A stretch of 37,621 bases of DNA from Gammaproteobacteria bacterium (lineage in GTDB: Bacteria > Pseudomonadota > Gammaproteobacteria > SZUA-229): NCBI GenBank assembly GCA_015488295.1, contig WFOC01000056.1, positions 1 through 37,621 on the forward strand, written 5' to 3'. Positions 1-10,600 of the stretch are shown in pieces. The notes under the pieces are model-generated. The model did not search any database, was not told the DNA's origin, and worked only from the letters and a program-made list of their open reading frames with translations. The translations under genes and the position numbers were made by a program. Every line of letters starts with the position of its first letter. Position 1 is the stretch's first letter.

Positions 1-1597
1 GTCAATAGCCGGGCAGCTTTCTGATGTTGCTGCTCAGCAAGAATCTGCTTCACCGGAAAAAAGTCATGAAGAGATTTCTGACAAAAAGCCGGAGGTCACT
101 TTTGATATCTGGGAATACCGGGTTGCCGGTAATACCCTGTTGTCACGAACAATACTGGAGCGCTCACTAGCGCCATATCTCGGCCCGAATAAATCTTCAA
201 GTGTAATAAATGATGCGGCAGATGCGTTAGAACGTTTGTACAAAGATAATGGCTATCCGACGATCTTTGTTGATATTCCTGCGCAGGATGTTGTTGCTGG
301 TGTGGTCAGGCTGCAGATAAATGCCGGAAAAATATCCCGTTTGCGTATAACCGGTGCCGATTATTTTACGCTTAGTGGTTTAAAGGAAAAGGTGCCGTCG
401 TTGCAGACAGGGCAATCCATTCATATGCCTTCGGTGCAGGAGGATATCAGTCGTTTGCATGCCTATTCACCTGACCTGCAGGCAGTGCCTGTTCTCAAAG
501 CAGGAAGAGACCCCGGTACCATGGAGATTGAGTTACGCGTAAAAGACAAATTACCCCTGCATGGCAGTCTTGAACTTAATAATCACTACAGTGCCAATAC
601 CACCGAGCTGCGCATGGAAGGCAGTATCAGTTATGACAACCTGTGGCAGAAATTTCACAGCCTGAAAATAATTGCCCAGCTCAGCCCTGAAAATACCGAA
701 GAAGTTCGTGCTCTTGTCGTGAATTACATTATGCCGGTGAACGATGACAGAAACCGTCTGGCATTTTATACAGTAAAGTCAGACAGTGATATATCAGCGG
801 TTGGCGGACTGGCCGTAATCGGTAAAGGAAACATTTACGGTGTGCGTTATGTTGTACCGCTGGAGAATAGCAGAAGCTGGATGCATTCAACCACGCTGGG
901 TATCGATTACAAAGATGTAGAAGACCTGGTTAACCTGTCAGGTGGTTTGCAGATAAAAACGCCCATTCAGTATGTTGTCAGCAGTGCCTCATACAGTGCG
1001 ACCTCACTGGCAAAAACATCTACCACACGTTACAGCGCAGCGATGAAGTTTGGTATTCGTGGTCCTAATTCACGTGGTGAGTTTGAAGACAAGCGCTTCA
1101 AGGCGAACCCTGATTTTATTTATTTTCGTGGCGACATTAATCGTACTGATATGTTGCCATCGGATATCAAAATTGAATCGCGGTTCAATGTTCAACTTTC
1201 TGCATCACCCCTGATCAGTAATGAGCAGTTTACTGCCGGTGGCTATCTGACAGTAAGAGGTTATCTTGAATCACAGTTGCTGGGGGATGATGGTGCATCA
1301 ATGAGTGTTGAATTATTTTCTCCAGGAATTTTTCGTTCGGAAACCGGTTCGTGGCGTACAAGGCTGCTTGCTTTTGCCGATGGTGCCTTTGTCGAAACGC
1401 TGGAGCCATTGCCCGGCCAGGAGCGTCAGTCAAGTATCTACAGTGCAGGCGTTGGTTTGCGTGTAACAAAATCGAAACATCTGATTGTTAAACTGGACTG
1501 GGCTTACCCATTACGCGCAGCCGGTGATGAGGCTTCGGGAACATTCGTTGGTAAGGGTGACAGTCGTCTTGTTTTCAGTCTTGCTTATTCGTTTTAA
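1..1597 (+). CDS. TpsB/FhaC/ShlB-family two-partner secretion translocator, 5' partial
   Basis: This is the outer-membrane beta-barrel that exports a TpsA exoprotein. The frame is open from base 2, so the signal peptide and N-terminal plug helix lie upstream of the window; 531 residues are visible. A POTRA_2-type domain starts with IWEYRVAGNTLLSRTILERS and runs about 75 residues. A second POTRA-like part follows, ending in ELRVKDKLPLHGSLELNN, and then a barrel of alternating strands. TVRGYLES near base 1252 fits the conserved VRGY motif of loop L6 in FhaC-type proteins. The chain ends in Phe (SLAYSF), as barrel proteins often do for BAM recognition. The tpsA gene follows at once, which is the normal TPS arrangement. 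The TTG at 140 lies inside the POTRA domain and is not a real start. Confidence 0.95.
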   Translation, partial: SIAGQLSDVAAQQESASPEKSHEEISDKKPEVTFDIWEYRVAGNTLLSRTILERSLAPYLGPNKSSSVINDAADALERLYKDNGYPTIFVDIPAQDVVAGVVRLQINAGKISRLRITGADYFTLSGLKEKVPSLQTGQSIHMPSVQEDISRLHAYSPDLQAVPVLKAGRDPGTMEIELRVKDKLPLHGSLELNNHYSANTTELRMEGSISYDNLWQKFHSLKIIAQLSPENTEEVRALVVNYIMPVNDDRNRLAFYTVKSDSDISAVGGLAVIGKGNIYGVRYVVPLENSRSWMHSTTLGIDYKDVEDLVNLSGGLQIKTPIQYVVSSASYSATSLAKTSTTRYSAAMKFGIRGPNSRGEFEDKRFKANPDFIYFRGDINRTDMLPSDIKIESRFNVQLSASPLISNEQFTAGGYLTVRGYLESQLLGDDGASMSVELFSPGIFRSETGSWRTRLLAFADGAFVETLEPLPGQERQSSIYSAGVGLRVTKSKHLIVKLDWAYPLRAAGDEASGTFVGKGDSRLVFSLAYSF

Positions 1598-1648
1598 TCA
1601 TGAATAAGCGATTTAATGCAACCCGGCTTTTTCAACGAGACAGTATTC

Positions 1649-4600
1649 ATGCATAAGTACACGATAAAAAATGATGCGTCTAGCGGCACGGTGAGCAGCC
1701 ATGTCCCTGTGTTTGTGAGGGGGGTGAAAATACGTTCACTTTATGCAGCGATTTTTTTTGCTGCACACAGCAGTCTGTTATTTGCCGAACTTCCGGTTCC
1801 CGGTGCGAATTTTATAAACCCGGGTCAGGGGGTTGCAGCCATGCAGTCCGATGGTATCAATATGGTGATTGATCAGCAGAGTGATCGTGCCATATTGAAC
1901 TGGCAGAGTTTTAATGTTGGTCGTAAAAATTCTGTGACTTTTAATCAGCCGGGTTCCGGATCTGTTACGCTCAATAGGATTTTTCAGAATGACCCGAGTA
2001 AAATTCTAGGAACGATTAATGCCAACGGGCAGGTTTATCTTTATAATCAGAACGGTTTTGTTTTTGGTCAGGATTCACGGGTTAACGTAGCCTCTTTTAT
2101 TCCAACTTCCCTGGACGTTGACACTGATCAGTTTTTAAAAGGCTCGATACTTAATGCCATAGAAAATGGTCAGCCGGCATTTTTTGATACCACTGGTAAT
2201 AATCCCGGCATTATAAAAGTTGAAGCCGGTGCAGAAATAAATGCTGAAAGAATAATCATGATTGCACCCGAGGTGATCAATGAAGGCAATCTTGATAGTG
2301 CTGATGGCCAGACTATTCTTGCCGCAAGTTCAGATAAAGTTTATCTGGCTGCTTCAGATCAGGATTCCAGTTTGCGAGGCCTGCTGGTTGAAGTTGGCAC
2401 GGGTGGTACGGTTACCAACCTGGGTAATATAGTTGCCGAGCGTGGCAATGTTACTCTGGTAGGGCTTGCGGTAAACCAGTCGGGACGAATCCGTGCGACG
2501 ACCTCGGTTGACAGGAATGGTTCGATACGCCTGCTGGCACGTGATGGCGCGCAACTTAAAAATAACAGTGAATTCAACAATGCGGATATTCTGGAAAGCA
2601 TTGGCATTGAAGGTGGTGTCAGCAATAAACCAACAGCAGGTCAGCTTGCTGTTGCACAAAATGCCGGAAAAGTAATACTGGGACAAAACAGTATTACTGA
2701 AATTACCCCGGACAGCGATGTCATTACCGCGGTGCCTGATGCGCAGCAGCAGTTGCAATCAAAAATAGAGCTTGTTGGTAAAGAAATCTGGTTGCAGAAA
2801 GAATCGCTGATTCGTGCCCCTTCCGGAAAAGTAAAAATTACCGCCACTGATTCACCAGCATCGCCGATGAACACCAGTGTGCGTAATTCAAGTTATGTGT
2901 ACATGGACAGGGGCAGTGTTATTGATGTTTCCGGCACTGATACTGCGGTTCTGCCGATGGCGCGAAACTCGGTTGCTGTTGAAGTTCGTTCTAATGAACT
3001 GGCCGACTCACCATTGCAAAGAGACGGCGTGCTTAATGGTCAGACAGTGTACGTTGATCTGCGCAAAGGCACGGACATTATTAATTACCAGGGAGCACTT
3101 GATAATGTCGCTAAAACTGTTGCCGAACGACTGGCGAGTGGTGGCGAAATAACGGTTCGTTCGGAAGGTGATGTGGTTCAGCGTGATGGTGCGCTGATGG
3201 ATGTCTCCGGTGGCATGGTGACTTATGAAGATGGTTATATAAAAGAAAGTCAGCTTGTATCTGAAGGCCGGGTGTTTGATTTAAGTGAGGCCAGCAAGCT
3301 TCGTCACTATGATGCGATTCTGGGTGTCGAGAGTAAAAAACACGAACGTTGGGGCATCACCGAAACGTTTTCAGGTTTTGGTCGGGTAAGCAGCGGGCGT
3401 TTTGTTGAAAGCTTTATTGAAGGCAAATCTGCAGGCAGAGTTTCTATCGCGGCTGCCTCGGCCATTCTGTCTGATAACGGTTTGAAGGCACAGATGATAA
3501 TAGGCCCATACCAGACAGAAAAAATGTTACTGCCCGATGCCGGCGAACTAAACATTGATCTGCGCAGATTTGTTGACAGTACACAGGGTGTAACATTTTT
3601 AGCCGAATCACTGCTTGCTCCGATTGTTGATGATATTGCCAGAGTACCGGACAGTGCTGGCGTGCGTAATGCTATGGTTGGTTCTGAACTGCTTCTTGCT
3701 GATACATATTTACAGGACTCCGGCCTGGGCAAACTTTCTATCAACAGCAATGGTGCTGTAGTCGTCAGCCATTCAGCGAATATTATTGCGAATATGGGAA
3801 CGGATATTCAACTGACAGGCTCCGATGTTCGCATGGAAGGAAGTATCGTCAGTCACGCCGGTAAGGTGGCATTAACCGCTGCGCCGGTAGTTGGTGACAA
3901 ACGGGCAAACCTGGTAGTTTCTGAAAATTCTGTTATCGATGTCACTGGCTTATGGATTAATAATACGTCTGATGTGAATGGCCGTGTTACACAGCTGCCT
4001 GAGCTGATTGATGGCGGTGTTATCAGCCTGCGCGCAGAAGGTGATGTAATCATTGGCCAGGCGGCGTTACTGGATGCATCTGCAGGAGCGATGCTGGATG
4101 CTGATTACACATTGAGTGCAGGAAAGGGTGGCGACATTAGTTTGCAGGCGAATCAACTGGGTGGTTCGTCTGTTGTTCTTAATGGTCGCCTGCAAAGTTA
4201 CGCCATGAAGCAGGGTGGTGTGCTGGGCATTGAAGCGGCAGATATTCTGCTTTCAGACAAAGAACCGGATGGCGCAGAGCCAAACCAGCTGATTTTAAAC
4301 AGCCGGTTTTTTGAAGAAGGGGGGTTCAGTCGTTATGAACTGACCGCAAATGCCGGTGACTTTGTTGTTGAAACCGTGATTCAGCCCATCATGAAAAACC
4401 TGGCGTTTGACAATGCGTCTGTTGTCAGTGCGAGCAATGAAACAAAACTTAATGAGACCGTTTTATTAATTGAATCAGGTGCGTCTTTACAGGATATCAC
4501 GCAACAGACAATGCTGGCGGACTACCTTCGGCAGCCGGTAACGATTGATTTTTCCCTGCGACAGACTGTACCGGATGCGGCTAATAATCTAACGATAACA

Positions 4601-7600
4601 CAGCAGGCGGCGATCAATATTGATCCGGGTGCCTCGCTTGTTCTGAACGCGGATACCAGCATTATCATGGCTGGTGTAATAAATGCACCAGCGGCGGATG
4701 TTACTTTTAATATTACTCCGCCAGGCCAGGAAACGGGGTTTCTTGCTAATCAATCGATATGGCTGGCGGACGGCAGTCGGATCAATGTCGGCTCAAGTGT
4801 CATCTTCACTGACAACGATTTGTCTTTGCGCACTGGTCGTGTTTTAGATGCAGGGCGTGTCACTTTAAATGCCAATCGCGGTTACGTTATTGTTGAAGAT
4901 GGTGCTGTCATAGATGTCTCAGCAAAAACAGCAAGGCTGGACATGCTGGCAGGAAGCACGGTTGAAGGTTCCTCCTACCAGGTATTTGATGTTGCCCCCG
5001 ATGCGGGCGGTATTGAAATGAATGCTGCTGAAGGCATTATCATTGATGGACAACTTTTCGCCGGGGCGGCTGGTGTTACGGGTGGCAAAGGTGGTGAACT
5101 GGCTATCAGTCTTGATGTTAACCGGCGTGGGATAGCAAGAATTGATAATGATGCGCTTGGCGGTGATCGCCAGAAATTTAATTTTAATGCGCGCGACATT
5201 GTTTTTACCCGTGATACGGGTAATAGACTGGGGAATTCTGTACAGGCAGGTGATGCGATTGATGCCGCCTTAAATGGCGTGGCTTATCTCGATGCTGAAA
5301 AAATTGAAGGCTCAGGTTTTGATTCACTGTCAGTAAAAACAGCACAAGTTATTACCGACCAGCTTGCGGTTGCTTCAGAAATACGTTTTGAATCTGATGT
5401 TAATTTAAAGCTGAAAAATTCTGTGGTGCTGACTGCGCCGAGCATTAATGTAAATGATAATGCGGTTGAAATAAGCGCCGCTTATGTTGCTCTGGGTAGC
5501 GATAGCCTGGTGCGTAACAGCGTCAACAATACACCGATTACCGGTGATAAAGCCTTTAATGTTAATGCCGCGCTGATTGATGTTGTCGGTGATGTTGATA
5601 TTACGGGCACCCGTCAGCTCAGTTTAAATGCCAGTGATGATATGCGTTTTATCGGTGCGGTTTCGACACAGAGAACCGACAGGCTTACCGGTTCTTTAAA
5701 TACGGCGGCTGATGTTTACCTCAGTGCCCGGCAGATTTATCCGGCAAGCAATAGCGATGCTGCTATCAATATAAGCAATAATCCATCGTCTTTGATTTCT
5801 ATCGAAAAAAGTGGTGAAGCATCAGCTGTGCTATCAGCGGGTGGTACGCTGACATTTAATGCGGATGTTATAAAACAGGGTGGTGTCGTAAAAGCACCGC
5901 TGGGTAATATTGTTTTTAATGCCGGTGACAAAATTGTTCTGTTGCCCGGCAGTGTGACATCAGTCTCTGCTGATGGCGCGATAATTCCTTTTGGTGAAAC
6001 ATTTAATGCCGGCTCGAACTGGAATTATGATGTAAACAATAATCTCATATCGATGCAGCTGGCAGACAAGTCTATCGAGCTGAATGCGAAGAACATTGAT
6101 GCACAGGACGGATCGCTGGTTGATATTTCAGGTGGCGGTGACATTGTTGCATGGGAATTTGTTACCGGGCCAACAGGGAGTCAGGATCTGTTACTGGCGG
6201 ATAATGATGCGGGAGCTTTTGCAATTCTGCCCACATCGGTCAATAAATATGCGCCTTATGATTATCTCATCTCCGGTGATCGCTCACAGATCGGTGAGCA
6301 GGTTTATCTGGAAGCGGGCGATGGTTTTGCTGCCGGTTTCTACACAAAACTACCTGCACGTTACGCATTATTGCCGGATGCAAAACTGGTAACACCGCTA
6401 AGTGATGTTAGTAACGTCCTGCCGGGGCGATCTCTTTCCCGCATTGATGGTGCATCAGTTCTGGCCGGCAAGAATGGCATTGCCAATACCGATATTGTTG
6501 ACACGATGTGGAGTGCTTTTGTGGTAGAAGATGGCAGCGCCGCACGTACCCGCAGTGAATATGTGGAGACTTTTGCTTCAGCATTTTTTGCAGATCGCTT
6601 ACCGGGTGATGCCGGTGCGCTGGTGGTTAATACTGCAGACAGCCTCGCACTGTCGGGAATAATTCGTGGTGATCATGCAGATGGTGCTAACGGCAGTCGC
6701 CTGGATATTATCGCAAACAATATCGAGGTGTTTGCCGGTTCCGGCGGCACAGTGACTGGCAATGGTTTTATTCAGCTCAGTGATACCAGTTTGAACAAGC
6801 TTGATGTCGATAGCATTATGCTTGGTGGCAGACGTAGCATTGGTGAAGCTGTAACTTCTGTTGAGGTGCAATCCAGTGAAGTTATTATTCGCAATAATGC
6901 AAAGCTGGCCGCGCCGGAAATTATTTTGCTGGCAGGGAATAATATTGAACTTGAAGCTGGCGCATCGTTGAGCGGCAAGGGCGCTATAAATTCAGCAAAA
7001 GCCGGTAATTTCAAACTGGATAACAACGCCTCAATCCTGGGCGTGTCTGTCAATGCATTGCCTGCTATCTCACGTAGCGGTAATACATCAGGCGCGTCGA
7101 TAATACTTGCCGGTGGTTCAACCCTGGCGGCAGACAATTCGATATTTCTTGATGGCAGTGGTGATGTCGCATTTAACGCCGGGATACAGCTTGATGGTGG
7201 CAACCTTAAACTGGCTGCGATGCAGGTTAGTCTCGGCAATGCACCGGCAGAGACATCCGGTCTCAACCTGACCTCGGCAATGCTGGCCGCGTTGAATGTT
7301 GACCGGCTTGAAATAAGCAGTAAAAAATCTATTTCGGTTTTTGAAGATATTGATCTGGCGTTTAATAATCTTGAATTGATCGCGCCCGGCATTGATGCTG
7401 TTTCAGTGGCTGGGGTGAATGTGCAGTTAAGCGCTGGCGGCGATGTTGTGCTTCGTCAGAATGGTGAAGTCGCGCAATCGGTGGCGCAGGGTGAAGGTAC
7501 ATTCAAGGTTGATGCATCAAACATAATTCTTGCCGGTGGTGATGAAAGTTTTGTGCTGGCTGGATTCTCCGGCGTTGAACTTGGTGCAAAGCAGGATTTT

Positions 7601-10600
7601 AAAGGCGCAGGTTTCGGCAAGGGAGAAAGTGATGGCGTTAATGTGTTTGATTTTAAAAATGCCAGCGTTGCGATTGATACGCCGCTGATAACCGGTGAAG
7701 CAGGTTCCGGTTTGATCATCAATACAGCAGCGGCTGTAACTTTACAAAACAGCCGGGCGGTAGTGGTTGATGCTGCTGATGTTGTTGCTCCCGGTGGCGA
7801 ACTGAAGGTAAACGCCAAAAACATTTATCTTGATACCAATGTGATTTTACCCGGCGGTTTGGTTGCGTTGAATGCACAGGGTGCGGCAGCCGGTGATGAT
7901 GTCAGTCTTGGCAAAAAAGCACTGCTCGATGTTTCCGGTCGTGTCGTTCATTATGCTGATGGTTCGGTAGCCGGTTCCAGTGGTGGCTGGTTGACGCTTG
8001 CTTCGGCAAACGGCTCAATCAATACCGCAACGACTTCACGCATGAATATTGCGTCATCATCGGTGGCGGGCAATGCCGGCACTCTGGAACTGCTGGCTGG
8101 CAAAGGTGTCGCGACGCTTAATGCTGCTATCAATACAGAAAATGCCAGTGGTTTTAATGGTGCCAGTCTGCGTGTTGATCTTGATCATGTTGTCGATATG
8201 ACGAGGTTTCTTCAGCAGGCACAGGTTACCGGTTTTAGCCGCAGTCAGTCTTATCGTGTCAGAACCGGTGATTTTGATGTGCTGGCAAGGGCGAGCGGTG
8301 AGGCAAGCATTAAAGCTGGTGAAATCATGCTGGCGGCTGATAACGGTGCGATAAATATCACGGGCAAACTTGATGCCAGTGGCAAAAAAGCCGGACGCAT
8401 GGAAATTTATGCGGCAGGCAATATTGATGTCAGTGCGGCTATCTTCGATGCTTTTTCAACGATTGATGCGCAAGGTGGAAAAATCATTATTGCCAGTAAT
8501 AACGGTGTGCTCTCCGTTGATAGCGCAACGCAGATTAATATTTCAGGAGCCAATGGTGAAAACAGCGGCAAGTTAACCTTGCGTGCGCCTCGAACCGACG
8601 CTAACAGTGATGTCGCCATTAATGATTTTACCGCCAGTATTAGCGGCGCTGAGCGCATCGACATAGAAGGTGTTGCGATTTATAACGATGCAGTTATTGG
8701 TGCTGTACAACAAGCTGTTTACAGTCGTGATGCCGGTGACTGGTTGCTAAATAAAAATGCTATCGCCAGCAGACTGTTGTTAACAAATGACAGTCGCGTA
8801 CATTATCTGCCGGGCGTGGATGTGATTAATGATGGTGATATTACGATCAGTGATGCGGTTGATTTTTATCAGTGGCAGCTGTCTTCATCTGGTGTTATTG
8901 ATGAAGGAGCCTTTACTGTAAGAGCATCGGATAATTTAAATATTAATGCTGCAATCAGCGATGCGGTTACTAATGAGGCAATCTACAGTTTCAGCTTTTC
9001 AGGTTTTACTTTTGATGGCCCGGTAAGTCCGGTTATAAAAAATGGTGAATCATGGAATTATCGCCTGGTCAGTGGTGCTGATATTGGCAGTGCCAGCATA
9101 ATGGCAACCCGTCAGCCGGCGGGCGCTACGGCCGGTAATTTGATACTGGCAAATAATGTTGCTGTAAGAACAGGTAAAGGAGATATAGATATAGCCAGTG
9201 GTGGTGACCTGGTGTTGAGTAACCAGAAATCTGTTATTTATACGGTTGGTCAGGGCAATGGCAGTGGTCGTTTTGATGCGGCAACCCTTGATTTCGGTGC
9301 TATTCCTGACGGCCCGCAATTTCCGAATCAGGGTGGTGATATTCGAATCAACGTGGCCAACGATATAACAGCCGCTTCATCAAGCCAGTTTTTTACTGAC
9401 TGGTTGCAGCGTTATGGTGGCGAATCAAACCTGGACAATGGTAGCCAGATTCCCGGTATGTGGGCGATTGTTGTTAATGATTTTGAGCAGGGTATCGCCA
9501 CGCTGGGTGGTGGTGATATTGATGTGTTTGCGGGTGGTGATATTCGTGACCTTTCATTATCAACACCACAAACCGGGCAGATAGATGTGAACAATGATGT
9601 CATCGTACGTGGTGGTGGTGATATCAATGTGTATGCCGGTGGTGATTACCTGTCGGGCCGTTTACTGGTTGATGGTGGCCAGGCAGCGCTTCGTGTTCGT
9701 GGTGATGTGTCTTCAACAGGCAATGGTCTGGAAACGCTCATCGCCCTTGGTGATGCCTCTGTCAGTGTTGAAGCTGGCGGTAATGTTGCTATAGAAGGTA
9801 TCGCAAATGTAACCATGCTGCCATTAAGTACACTGCAGTCAAATAATTTCATCAGTCTGGCCAACAGTAAAAACACCGCATATTTCTTTACTTATACCGA
9901 TGCATCAGCAGTGAATCTGCTGTCGTATTATGGCGATGTTACGCTGAATAATAACCTTGAAGCCATTAAAAGTGCTGACAGTAACCGGTTTTCAGATAAA
10001 GCCGTTTTTTCATGGAGTTATTATCCGGGTGATTTCAGTGCTACAACGCTGGCGGGTGATATTAAAATCAATAACTCGTTTTCCATGTTTCCGGATGTGG
10101 ATGGTAACCTGAAGTTGTTGTCCGCCAATAATATCAGTTCGCGTGATGCAGGTTTGCTGACTCCCATCTTTGTCTCCGTTTCTGATGTGGCTATTTCCGC
10201 ACTGCCGACAATTACCGAGCCGGATAATATTTTTACAGAAACAGATTTTCGCCTGAAAGGCGGTGGCAGCGACCAGACCCTGTTGCACGACATTAATGGT
10301 CCGCTGCATAAAAATGATGCCGAGCCGCTACGTATTGTGGCAAACGCAAATATAAAAATAAATGATCCCTTAAAAGTCCGTTCACCAAAACAGGCCTATG
10401 TTTTTTCCGGTGGAGATATTACCGACCTTGGTATTGAAATTCAGAACATAAACACGACAGATAAGAGTTTGTTTGTCGCCGGTGGTGATATTACATATAG
10501 CCTGCCGGATGCGGGTAACAGTTTTGTCAGTGAGGGTATTCTTGTTACTGGTCCGGGTTCGCTGACAGTGATTGCCGGTGATTCGATTGATCTGGGTATT

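Noticed and set aside
140-142. TTG at 140 as the start of the TpsB gene
   Set aside because: The same frame is open back to base 2 and the POTRA domain begins upstream of 140, so the gene is truncated by the window edge.
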